Assembly (NCBI GenBank): GCA_051751085.1
Contig: JBNJKM010000004.1
Location: forward strand, 124,001 to 188,000
Length of the DNA: 64,000 bases
DNA from: Agrococcus sp051751085
GTDB lineage: Bacteria; Actinomycetota; Actinomycetes; Actinomycetales; Microbacteriaceae
Direction: 5' to 3'
In this document: positions 12,088 to 21,992 of the stretch, in pieces
How the letters are laid out: each line of letters starts with the position of its first letter
Numbering within the stretch: the first letter of the stretch is position 1
The notes under the pieces: model-generated
What the model was told of the DNA's origin: nothing
Databases searched by the model: none
What the model saw: only the letters and a program-made list of their open reading frames with translations
Program-made: the position numbers and the translations under genes

Positions 12088-13908
12088 GTGACAGACAAGA
12101 ACAGGCGTCGCGGTCGCGCGCTCGTCGGGCTGGCCATCGGCACCGCCGCTATGGTCGCGCTCGCGGGCTGCACCACGACCACGCCCGCTCCCTCGGAGTC
12201 CGGTACGGCTGACCCGGGCACGAGCACCGGCGGCACCATCAGCGTCGCGCAGACCAATGCCGCGACCGCGCTCAACTCGGCCACCCCCGACACGAACCTG
12301 AACACCAACGGCATGGTCGACTACCTGACCGGCAACGGCACGGGACCCGGCTCGTTCATCTACGTCGACAGCGAGTTCAACGTCGTCCCCGACGAGACCA
12401 ACGGCACGGTCGAGCTCGTCAGCGAAGAGCCGCTCGTCGTCCAGTACACCCTCGACCCCGAGGCTGTCTGGTCGGACGGCACGCCGATGACGACGGCCGA
12501 CCTGCTGCTCTCCTGGGCGATCGGCTCCGGCTACTACGACGACGCCACGTACGACGAGGAGACCGGTGAGGTCACCGGTGGCAACCAGTACTTCCAGCTC
12601 GCAGGCTCGACGGCCGGTCTCGACACGACCGAGTTCCCCGAGATCGACGAGGAGGCCGGCACGCTCACGCTGACGTACGGCGAGCCCTACGTCGACTGGA
12701 ACCTCGTCAACCTGATCACGAAGCCCGCGCACGTCTTCGCCGAGAAGGGCGGCTTCGCCGACGTCGCAGAGCTCGCGACCTTCCTCGAGGAGGCGCCCGC
12801 CGGTGACCCGGCAGCGCCCGCGGCTGCGAACGAGCAGCTCGCGACGATGGCCGAGCTGTGGAACACCGGCTACAACATCACCGCGATGCCGGAGGACGAG
12901 AGCCTCCTCGTGTCGGCAGGCATGTGGATCGTCAAGGACTTCCAGGCCGACGACGGTGGCTTCATCTCCTTCGAGCCGAACCCCGAGTGGCGCGGCGAGA
13001 TGGCTCCGTCGTTCGACGAGCTGATCATCCGCTTCATCGGTGACCCGAACGCGCAGATCACGGCCCTCCAGAACGGCGAGGTCGACGTCATCGAGCCGCA
13101 GCCGTCCGCGGACACGCTCGCGGCGATCGAGGCCTTCGGCGGCACCCTCATCCAGGGCCCGCAGCTGTCCTACGACCACCTCGACCTGACGATGGACTCC
13201 GAGGTCTTCTCCGACCCCGCCGTCCGTGAGGCCTTCCTGAAGACGGTCCCGCGCCAGGCGATCCTGGAGTCGATCATCACGCCGATCCAGCCCGACGCCG
13301 AGGTGCTCAACTCGCAGCAGTTCGTCCAGAACCAGCCGCAGTACGAGGACGCAGTCGCCGCCAACGGCTACGCCGACTTCGCCGAGCCCGACATCGAGGG
13401 CGCTCGCGAGCTCCTCGCCGGTGCGACGCCGACGGTCAGCATCCTCTACAACACGAACAACCCCAACCGCGTCGACGCCTTCCAGCTCATCCAGGCGAGC
13501 GCGCAGGAGGCCGGTTTCGTGGTCGAGGACGCCGGTTCGCCCGACTGGTCGAGCCTGCTCGGCAGCGGCAGCTACGACGCGTCGATCTTCGGTTGGATCT
13601 CGCCCGGTGTCGGCTACGCGGCCCTGCCGCAGATCTGGAAGACCGGCGGCGGCGGCAACTACAACGGGTACTCCAACCCCGAGGTGGACGCCCTGGCCGA
13701 CGAGTCGCAGGTCACGATCGGTGACGAGGAGCGACTGACCGAGATCCAGGTCGAGATCGACCGCCTGAGCCGTGAGGACTTCTACGGCCTGCCGCTCTTC
13801 CAGGTCCCCGGCTTGGTGGCGACGAACGGCACCGTCGACGGTGTCGAGTACAACGGCGGCCAGACCGGCGTCATCTGGAACACGTGGGAGTGGACGCCCG
13901 TCAGCTAG
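12088..13908 (+). CDS. Oligopeptide/dipeptide ABC transporter substrate-binding lipoprotein
   Basis: A 606-residue family-5 binding protein. I chose the GTG at 12088, which follows AGGAGG and gives a classic lipoprotein signal (charged start, hydrophobic core, lipobox ALAGC, Cys28). Motifs include YTLDPEAVWSDGTPMTTADLLLSW and the C-terminal IWNTWEW. It should capture peptides outside the membrane for the permeases encoded directly downstream. A perfect 40-bp palindrome separates it from the permease gene, an arrangement that often lets the binding protein be made in excess. It uses GGT and ACC codons more freely than its neighbours, consistent with high expression. Confidence 0.92.
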   Translation: MTDKNRRRGRALVGLAIGTAAMVALAGCTTTTPAPSESGTADPGTSTGGTISVAQTNAATALNSATPDTNLNTNGMVDYLTGNGTGPGSFIYVDSEFNVVPDETNGTVELVSEEPLVVQYTLDPEAVWSDGTPMTTADLLLSWAIGSGYYDDATYDEETGEVTGGNQYFQLAGSTAGLDTTEFPEIDEEAGTLTLTYGEPYVDWNLVNLITKPAHVFAEKGGFADVAELATFLEEAPAGDPAAPAAANEQLATMAELWNTGYNITAMPEDESLLVSAGMWIVKDFQADDGGFISFEPNPEWRGEMAPSFDELIIRFIGDPNAQITALQNGEVDVIEPQPSADTLAAIEAFGGTLIQGPQLSYDHLDLTMDSEVFSDPAVREAFLKTVPRQAILESIITPIQPDAEVLNSQQFVQNQPQYEDAVAANGYADFAEPDIEGARELLAGATPTVSILYNTNNPNRVDAFQLIQASAQEAGFVVEDAGSPDWSSLLGSGSYDASIFGWISPGVGYAALPQIWKTGGGGNYNGYSNPEVDALADESQVTIGDEERLTEIQVEIDRLSREDFYGLPLFQVPGLVATNGTVDGVEYNGGQTGVIWNTWEWTPVS

Positions 13909-13942
13909 TCTGACGGTCATCAACTCGATGTGAGTTCGACCC

Positions 13943-13982
13943 GGCCGTGATTGCCGGGACCTAGGTCCCGGCAATCACGGCC
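13943..13982. repeat. Perfect 40-bp palindrome between binding-protein and permease genes
   Basis: Bases 13943-13962 and 13963-13982 are exact reverse complements (left arm GGCCGTGATTGCCGGGACCT), 20 bp each with no mismatch. It sits 34 bases after the binding-protein stop and 5 bases before the permease ATG. There is no T-run, so it is not a standard intrinsic terminator. Likely roles are protecting the 3' end of the upstream mRNA, attenuating readthrough, or folding over the permease ribosome site. Confidence 0.9.
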
Positions 13983-13987
13983 ATCCC

Positions 13988-15595
13988 ATGTCCGTCCCTC
14001 GACCGCGCAGCCACAAGCCACGCGTTCTCCGAATGATCGGAGCTGTCCGAGCCGTGCTCAGCTTTGTCGTGAGGCGCATCATCGCCTCCATCCTCACTCT
14101 TCTCGTGGCCTCGTTCCTCATGTACGTGCTCGCCGCGAACTCGGGCAATCCGCTCGAGGACCTCCAAGGCTCCAACGCACCCAATGCGCAGCAGCTCATC
14201 GGCCAGCGCATCGAGCGGCTCTCGCTCGACGTGCCGCCGCCGCTGCGCTGGTTCGGCTGGCTCGCGGGCGCCGCAGGCTGCCTCGTGCCCTTCGGCACGT
14301 GCGACCTGGGCGTCAACCTGAACTTCACACCCGTCACCCAGCTGCTGCCGGGCGCCGTGGCCTCGACGGTGAGGCTCGTGGCGGCATCGACGATCCTCGC
14401 GATCCTGCTCGGCGTCATCACCGGCATCGTGTCGGCGCTCCGCCAGTACTCCGCGTTCGACCTCGTGATGACGTTCATCAGCTTCTTCCTGTACTCGCTG
14501 CCGTCCTTCCTGGTCGCGGTGCTGCTGAAGGAGTTCATCGCGATCGGCTTCAACAACTGGCTCTCGAGCGGCGACTCGAGCTTCGGCCTCGTGCCGACGA
14601 TCATTGCCGCGCTCGTGCTCGCGTTCATCCTGCAGGCGATCGTCGCGGGCTCGAGGCGCAACCGCCTCATCACCTTCGGCGTCTCCGCGGCGTCGACGGT
14701 CGCGGTGCTCATGTACATGGATGCCGTCAACTGGTTCCAGACGCCTGGGCTCGGCGCCGTCGGCCTGCTGCTCCTCATCGGCGGCATCGTGTTCGGCGCG
14801 GTCGCGCTGCTGTCGGGCTTCGAGAACAAGCGCGTGCTGCTGGGTGCCGGGATCGCCGGCGTGCTCGCGTACGTCTCGTTCTTCGCGCTCCAGCCGCTCT
14901 TCGCGATCTCGACCATGTGGACCGTGATGATCCTGATCCTGGCGGTGCTGGTCGTCTGCGCCATCGTCGGATGGCTCATCGGCGGTCCCGACCGCAGCCT
15001 CGTCATGCGCGTCACGATGCTCGTCGGCTTCCTCGGGTTCCTGCTCGTGCTGGCCGACCGCTTCCTGCAGGCATGGCCCGGCTACACGGCCAACCCGCGC
15101 ATCAACAACCGTCCGATCGCGACGGTCGGCGAGTCGACGGTCGGCCTGCAGGGCGACATGTGGTTCATGGGCCTCGACACGTTCACGCACTTCCTGCTGC
15201 CGACGATCTCGCTCACGCTCATCTCGTTCGCCGGCTACACGCGATACGCCCGCGCGGGCCTCCTCGAGGTGCTCAACCAGGACTACATCCGGACGGCGCG
15301 CGCGAAGGGCCTGACGGAGCGCACCGTGGTCACCCGCCACGCGTTCCGCAACATGCTCATCCCGATCACGACGATCGTCGCGGCCGACATCGGCGCGCTC
15401 CTCGGTGGGGCGATCATCACCGAGCGAGTCTTCGCGATCAGCGGCATGGGCTCGCTGTTCGCCGTCTCGCTCGACCGCGTCGACGTGAACCCGATCATGG
15501 GCTACTTCCTCGTGATCGGCATCACGGCGATCCTGTTCAACTTCATCGCAGACCTGAGCTACGCGCTCCTCGACCCGAGAGTGAGGGTGAAGTGA
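13988..15595 (+). CDS. Peptide ABC transporter permease, DppB/OppB type, enlarged
   Basis: A 535-residue inner-membrane permease. The N-terminus (VVRRIIASILTLLVASFLMYVL) and the C-terminal EAA loop (YTRYARAGLLEVLNQDYIRTARAKGL) are standard DppB features. The protein is ~200 residues longer than E. coli DppB because of an insertion in the middle with several extra hydrophobic segments (about residues 215-350). Enlarged DppB proteins of this kind occur in actinobacteria. The ATG at 13988 lies 5 bases after the palindrome; ATG 14033 is an alternative. It overlaps the next permease by GTGA. Confidence 0.9.
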   Translation: MSVPRPRSHKPRVLRMIGAVRAVLSFVVRRIIASILTLLVASFLMYVLAANSGNPLEDLQGSNAPNAQQLIGQRIERLSLDVPPPLRWFGWLAGAAGCLVPFGTCDLGVNLNFTPVTQLLPGAVASTVRLVAASTILAILLGVITGIVSALRQYSAFDLVMTFISFFLYSLPSFLVAVLLKEFIAIGFNNWLSSGDSSFGLVPTIIAALVLAFILQAIVAGSRRNRLITFGVSAASTVAVLMYMDAVNWFQTPGLGAVGLLLLIGGIVFGAVALLSGFENKRVLLGAGIAGVLAYVSFFALQPLFAISTMWTVMILILAVLVVCAIVGWLIGGPDRSLVMRVTMLVGFLGFLLVLADRFLQAWPGYTANPRINNRPIATVGESTVGLQGDMWFMGLDTFTHFLLPTISLTLISFAGYTRYARAGLLEVLNQDYIRTARAKGLTERTVVTRHAFRNMLIPITTIVAADIGALLGGAIITERVFAISGMGSLFAVSLDRVDVNPIMGYFLVIGITAILFNFIADLSYALLDPRVRVK

Positions 15596-16587
15596 CGACC
15601 GTGGCCCCCGACAACGGCAAGACCACCGATCACACCGTCGGCGAGAGCCAGAGCCGGGTCATCCTGAAGCGCTTCGTGCGCAACAAGACGGCCATGGTCT
15701 CGCTCGTGCTGCTGCTGCTCACGTTCCTGTTCTCGGTCTCGGCGATCGGGCTCGGACCGATCCCCGGCTGGTGGAAGTACGACTACGTGACGCCCGGCGC
15801 CCCGTTCGAGGGCGGCAGGCCCACGCTCTCGCTCGTCCCCGGTGAGGGCTTCGGCCTCGGCGAGCACCCGTTCGGTCAGAACCGCATCGGCGTCGACTAC
15901 TTCGCGATGACGATGCGAGGGGTGCAGAACTCGTTCCTCGTCATCATCCTGCTCGCGGGGGTCGCGACCGTCCTCGGCACCGTCGTCGGTGCCCTCGCCG
16001 GCTATTACCGCGGATGGATCGACGCGATCCTCATGCGCCTCACCGACGTCTTCATCGTCATCCCCGCGATCGTCGTCGGCGCGGTCGTCGGCCGCATGAC
16101 GGGTGGCCTCGGCGTGCACTGGCTCGCCATCACGCTCGGCCTCGTCACCTGGATGGGCATCGCCCGACTCGTGCGCGCCGAGTTCCTGTCGCTGCGCGAG
16201 CGCGAGTTCGTCGAGGCGGCACGGGTCGCCGGCGCCTCCGACATGCGCATCATCTTCAAGCACATCCTGCCCAACGCGATCGGTGTCGTCATCGTGGCGG
16301 CCTCGCTCATCGCGGCGGCGGCGATCCTGCTCGAGACGGCGCTGAGCTACCTCGGCTACGGCATCCGCGCCCCCGAGTCATCGCTCGGACTGCTCGTGTC
16401 GCAGAACCAGTCGGCCTTCGCGACCCGCCCTTGGCTGTTCTGGTTCCCGGCCGCGTTCATCGTGCTGCCGGCGCTCATGATCAACTTCGTCGGCGACGGC
16501 CTCCGCGACGCGTTCGATCCGCGCCAGAAGCGCTTCTCGGTGCGTCGCACCAAGGAGCTGCCCGCGGGCTCGGAGCAGCGCCAGTGA
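15592..16587 (+). CDS. Peptide ABC transporter permease, DppC/OppC type
   Basis: A 331-residue inner-membrane permease. The N-terminal SRVILKRFVRNKTAMVSL segment and the EAA loop (LVRAEFLSLREREFVEAARVAGASD) are typical of DppC. A short extracytoplasmic domain lies between the first two helices (about residues 55-110). The GTG at 15592 overlaps the upstream stop; GTG 15601 is a close alternative. The ATPase gene is not next to it: an antisense PH-domain gene intervenes. Confidence 0.92.
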   Translation: MTTVAPDNGKTTDHTVGESQSRVILKRFVRNKTAMVSLVLLLLTFLFSVSAIGLGPIPGWWKYDYVTPGAPFEGGRPTLSLVPGEGFGLGEHPFGQNRIGVDYFAMTMRGVQNSFLVIILLAGVATVLGTVVGALAGYYRGWIDAILMRLTDVFIVIPAIVVGAVVGRMTGGLGVHWLAITLGLVTWMGIARLVRAEFLSLREREFVEAARVAGASDMRIIFKHILPNAIGVVIVAASLIAAAAILLETALSYLGYGIRAPESSLGLLVSQNQSAFATRPWLFWFPAAFIVLPALMINFVGDGLRDAFDPRQKRFSVRRTKELPAGSEQRQ

Positions 16588-16610
16588 CGGACGCTGCGTT
16601 CGCCGTGACC

Positions 16611-17228
16611 TCAGACGAGCAGCGGCACGGTCGCGGCGAGCACGGGGCCGAGCACCAGGGCCGCGGCGCGCGCCCAGTGCACGGTCACGGGCACCGCGAT
16701 CGCCTCCGCGTCGGCGCTGCGATCGGTGTGCCGCTCCCAGCGCTGGCGCACGAGCGCAGCAGCGTCACCGGACTCGGTGCCGGGCAGGTCGCCGACCCGG
16801 ACGCCCGTGTCGAGCGGGCTGCGGGGCGCCGAGTGGTCGTCGTCCCGAGCGCGCCGCGCCGCGCGGCGCGCGGCGAACGCGCCGGGCTGCGGCGCGACCC
16901 AGACGGGCCAGCTGCGGCCCGGCGTGAAGAGCGTCAGCGCGTACTTCGTGTCGACGTGGATGAGCGCCTCCCACGCCACCTCGATGGTGCGGAGCGGGTT
17001 GCGGATGCGCGACCGGCGGTCGTCGATCACGAGCGACGGGGACCACAGGAACACGAGCACCGCGAAGCCGAGCCACAGCGCCACGATGACGGCGGCCACG
17101 GCACCCCTCGGCTCCGACTGCAGCACGAGCAGCGCACCGATCACGACGAGCAGCGCCCAGCAGGCGATCGCCGTCCCGCGGTTGACGCGAGAATGGATGG
17201 TCACCGGATGCAGATCGTCGTTCGACAC
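16611..17228 (-). CDS. PH-domain membrane protein inserted antisense within the peptide-transporter locus
   Basis: About 205 residues. Two hydrophobic helices near the N-terminus (AIACWALLVVIGALLVL and AAVIVALWLGFAVLVFLW) precede a bacterial PH-like domain with the pattern SLVIDDRRSRIRNPLRTIEVAWEALIHVDTKYALTLFT, and a further hydrophobic segment lies at the C-terminus. Such proteins are common and uncharacterised in actinobacteria. The start is uncertain: GTG 17228 or GTG 17204. Its position, antisense between the permease and ATPase genes of one transporter, is unusual. Confidence 0.75.
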   Translation of the reverse strand: MSNDDLHPVTIHSRVNRGTAIACWALLVVIGALLVLQSEPRGAVAAVIVALWLGFAVLVFLWSPSLVIDDRRSRIRNPLRTIEVAWEALIHVDTKYALTLFTPGRSWPVWVAPQPGAFAARRAARRARDDDHSAPRSPLDTGVRVGDLPGTESGDAAALVRQRWERHTDRSADAEAIAVPVTVHWARAAALVLGPVLAATVPLLV

Positions 17229-17290
17229 AGCTTCATCGTCGCAGGCGCCTCGTCGCGCGACGACTCCGACACCCCGCTGCAGGAGGCGGC

Positions 17291-19192
17291 ATGACAACCC
17301 ACACCAGCACTCACGAAACCGGGACCGACACCCCCGCCCTGCAGATCACCGGTCTCTCGGTCGACTTCGCCGTCGACGGCTTCTGGGTGCCCGCCGCCCG
17401 CGAGGTCTCCTACGAGATCGGCAAGGGCGAGGTCGTCGCCGTCGTCGGCGAGTCCGGCTCCGGCAAGAGCGTGTCGTCCATGGCGATCCTCGACCTGCTG
17501 CCCAAGAACGCCCGGGTGCGCGGCTCGATCAAGCTCGACGGCCAGGAGCTCACCGGCATCAGCCCGGCGGAGATGCGGCAGGTGCGCGGCAACCGCGTCT
17601 CGGCGATCTTCCAGGAGCCGATGACGGCGCTCAACCCCGTCTTCACCGTCGGCTCCCAGATCATGGAGGCGCTGCGCATCCACCGCAGCATGTCGCCGAG
17701 CGACGCGAAGGCGCGCGCGCTCGAGATGCTCGACCTCGTCGAGCTGCCGGATGCGATGAAGGCGTTCAAGTCGTACCCGCACCAGCTCTCGGGCGGTCAG
17801 CGCCAGCGCGCGATGATCGCGCAGTCCCTCGCGCTCGATCCCGAGCTGCTCATCGCCGACGAGCCCACGACGGCGCTCGACGTCACCGTGCAGGCCGAGA
17901 TCCTCGAGCTCATGCGCGACCTCAAGGACCGCCTCGGCTCCGCCGTGCTGCTCATCACGCACGACATGGGCGTCGTCGCCGACCTCGCCGACTGGGTCGT
18001 CGTCATGGAGCAGGGCCGCATCGTCGAGCAGGGCCCGGTGCGCGAGATCTTCGCGTCGCCGAAGGCCGCCTACACGCAGATGCTGCTCGCGGCCGTGCCG
18101 CGCCTCGGCCAAGGCAGCGGCGACGGCGAGGCGATCGACCTCACGGCGTCGCTCGCGCTCGTCGCGAAGGACGAGGTCGTGGACGTCGAGCTCGCCCAGC
18201 GGGTCGAGGCGAACGCGCGTGCCGCCCAGCAGGCGAAGCAGGCCGAGGCGACCGCGTCGACGACGCCGCCGGTGCTCGTGCTCGAGGACGTCGCGATCGA
18301 GTACGGCAAGAAGGGCAAGCTCGGCACCTTCCGCGCGGTCGACGGCGTCTCGCTCGAGATCCACGCGGGGGAGGTGCTCGGCCTCGTCGGCGAGTCGGGC
18401 TCCGGCAAGTCGACGATCGGACGTGCGGCCATCGGTCTGCAGCCGATCGCCGAGGGCAGGCTCGAGGTCGCCGGCGTCGACATCTCGAACATCGACCGGA
18501 AGATCGCGCGGAGCCTCAACCGCAAGGTCGGCATCGTGTTCCAGGACCCCTCGTCGTCGCTCAACCCGCGACTGCCGATCGGCGAGTCGATCGGCGAGCC
18601 GATGTTCCTCGCGAGGATCCACCGCGGCAAGGCGCTCGACAAGCGCGTCGAGGAGCTGCTCGACGCCGTGCGGCTGCCGCAGGCCTACCGCAACCGCTTC
18701 CCGCACGAGCTCTCGGGCGGCCAGAAGCAGCGCGTCGGCATCGCTCGCGCGCTGTCGATGAGCCCGGAGCTGCTCGTCGCCGACGAGCCGACGAGCGCGC
18801 TCGACGTCTCGGTGCAGGCGACCGTGCTCGAGCTGCTCAAGGAGCTGCAGCGCGAGCAGGGCTTCGCGTGCCTCTTCATCAGCCACGACCTCGCGGTCGT
18901 CGACCTGATGTCGGACCGCATCGCGGTCATGCACCACGGCAAGATCGTCGAGCAGGGCTCGCGCGACGCGATCCTGCGGGCGCCGGAGCAGCCGTACACG
19001 CAACGCCTCATCGCCGCGATCCCCGTGCCCGACCCCGACCAGCAGGCCGTCCGCCGCGGTCTGCGCCAGCAGGTGCTGCTGCAGACGGCCCAGGAGTCGC
19101 CCGAGCGCGACGCCCCCGCTGCCGCGGATCCGGATGCCCGTGTGGAGGAGCGCAAGGACGTGCAGGCCGTCGAGGACGAGCGCAACATCTGA
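17291..19192 (+). CDS. Peptide ABC transporter ATPase, two fused cassettes (DppD-DppF)
   Basis: A 633-residue protein with two complete ABC cassettes. The first has Walker A GESGSGKS at residues 53-60, the signature LSGGQRQR, and DEPTTALD. After an Ala/Gln-rich linker at about residues 290-325, the second has another GESGSGKS, LSGGQKQR and DEPTSALD. Both end with the oligopeptide-transporter C-terminal region (YTQMLLAAVP and YTQRLIAAIPVPDP). It energises the permeases at 14.0-16.6 kb. The ATG has AGGAGG at 17281-17286. It needs its own promoter, because the antisense PH gene separates it from the permeases. Confidence 0.94.
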   Translation: MTTHTSTHETGTDTPALQITGLSVDFAVDGFWVPAAREVSYEIGKGEVVAVVGESGSGKSVSSMAILDLLPKNARVRGSIKLDGQELTGISPAEMRQVRGNRVSAIFQEPMTALNPVFTVGSQIMEALRIHRSMSPSDAKARALEMLDLVELPDAMKAFKSYPHQLSGGQRQRAMIAQSLALDPELLIADEPTTALDVTVQAEILELMRDLKDRLGSAVLLITHDMGVVADLADWVVVMEQGRIVEQGPVREIFASPKAAYTQMLLAAVPRLGQGSGDGEAIDLTASLALVAKDEVVDVELAQRVEANARAAQQAKQAEATASTTPPVLVLEDVAIEYGKKGKLGTFRAVDGVSLEIHAGEVLGLVGESGSGKSTIGRAAIGLQPIAEGRLEVAGVDISNIDRKIARSLNRKVGIVFQDPSSSLNPRLPIGESIGEPMFLARIHRGKALDKRVEELLDAVRLPQAYRNRFPHELSGGQKQRVGIARALSMSPELLVADEPTSALDVSVQATVLELLKELQREQGFACLFISHDLAVVDLMSDRIAVMHHGKIVEQGSRDAILRAPEQPYTQRLIAAIPVPDPDQQAVRRGLRQQVLLQTAQESPERDAPAAADPDARVEERKDVQAVEDERNI

Positions 19193-19220
19193 CGCCAGAC
19201 CAACGGCCGCGGCCGCCCGC

Positions 19221-19226
19221 TACACT
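19221..19226 (+). promoter_or_regulatory. Putative -10 hexamer of typA
   Basis: TACACT lies ~50 bases before the typA ATG. This gives a leadered mRNA, unlike many neighbours. A GGAAGG-type ribosome site (19263-19268) sits 7 bases before the start. No clear -35 was identified. Confidence 0.4.
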
Positions 19227-19275
19227 GGGCGCCGCGGCCGTTCGTCGCGCACCCCCTCATACGGAAGGCACCTGC

Positions 19276-21180
<1,905 letters not shown>

Positions 21181-21185
21181 CCCGC

Positions 21186-21224
21186 CGGACGGCCCCTTCC
21201 GCCATCGGCGGGAGGGGCCGTCCG
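21186..21224 (+). terminator. Hairpin terminator after typA
   Basis: Arms 21186-21203 and 21207-21224 form a long GC-rich stem (CGGACGGCCCC...GGGGCCGTCCG) with one mismatch and a 3-base loop, 5 bases after the typA stop. No T-run follows, as is usual in this high-GC genome. Confidence 0.75.
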
Positions 21225-21299
21225 CGTCCCAGCGCGGGTGCGCGTCACACCGCGTCACAACCGCGCGCGCATGCCCGCGGCGCCCGTAGCGTTGCGGGC

Positions 21300-21992
21300 A
21301 TGACGGATGCCGACCAGCCGCGCCTGCGCATCGTCGCGGTGAGCGGCAGCCTGCACCGCCCGTCGGCCACGACGTCGCTCGTCGCGGCGCTCGCGGCGGC
21401 GGTCGCGGTGCGGGTCGACGCGGAGGTGCGCGTGCTGGAGCTCGCACACCTCGGTCCGCTGCTGGGCGGCGCGCTGTCCCGCGACGCGCTGCCGGCGGAG
21501 GCCGAGGAGGCGATCGCCGCGATCGAGTCCGCCGACCTGCTCGTCGTCGGCAGCCCCGTCTACCGGGCGAGCTTCACGGGCCTCTTCAAGCACCTGTTCG
21601 ACTTCGTCGGGCAGCACGCGCTCGTCGACACCCCGGTGCTGCTGGCCGCGACGGGCGGCTCGCACCGGCACGCGCTCACGATCGACCACCAGCTGCGGCC
21701 GCTGTTCGCGTTCTTCCAGGCGCTCACGCTGCCCGTCGGCGTCTTCGCCGCGAGCGAGGAGTTCGAGGACGGGCGCGTGCGCTGCCCCGCGGTGCTCGAC
21801 CGCATCGAGTCGGCGGCGGACCGCGCGCTGCCCTACCTGGGCACGGTGCTCGCACCGGCGCGGCCCGCCGCCCGGCCTCAGCGCGCGGCAGCCAGCTCGT
21901 TCGGCGCGCCGTCGAGCGTCGTCTCCGCGGTCACCGCGAGCGAGTGGGCGTCGAGCGCGAGCACCCGTCGCGTCGCCGGGTCGGTCACGTAG
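21300..21992 (+). CDS. NADPH-dependent FMN reductase-like flavoprotein
   Basis: A 230-residue protein with a flavodoxin-like FMN_red fold: RIVAVSGSLHRPSATTSLV (phosphate-binding loop) and LLVVGSPVYRASFTGLFKHLFD (flavin contact). The family includes MsuE/SsuE-type enzymes that reduce FMN for two-component monooxygenases. A partner monooxygenase is not present here. The last ~38 residues are coded from bases that also encode the end of the convergent aztD gene and have low-complexity composition, so the true stop region may be under double constraint. A -10-like TAGCGT at 21287-21292 lies 7 bases before the ATG. Confidence 0.82.
   Translation: MTDADQPRLRIVAVSGSLHRPSATTSLVAALAAAVAVRVDAEVRVLELAHLGPLLGGALSRDALPAEAEEAIAAIESADLLVVGSPVYRASFTGLFKHLFDFVGQHALVDTPVLLAATGGSHRHALTIDHQLRPLFAFFQALTLPVGVFAASEEFEDGRVRCPAVLDRIESAADRALPYLGTVLAPARPAARPQRAAASSFGAPSSVVSAVTASEWASSASTRRVAGSVT

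Noticed and set aside
13943..13982. Intrinsic terminator ending the binding-protein transcript
   Set aside because: No T-run follows and the permease ATG begins 5 bases later, so complete termination would leave the permeases without a promoter.
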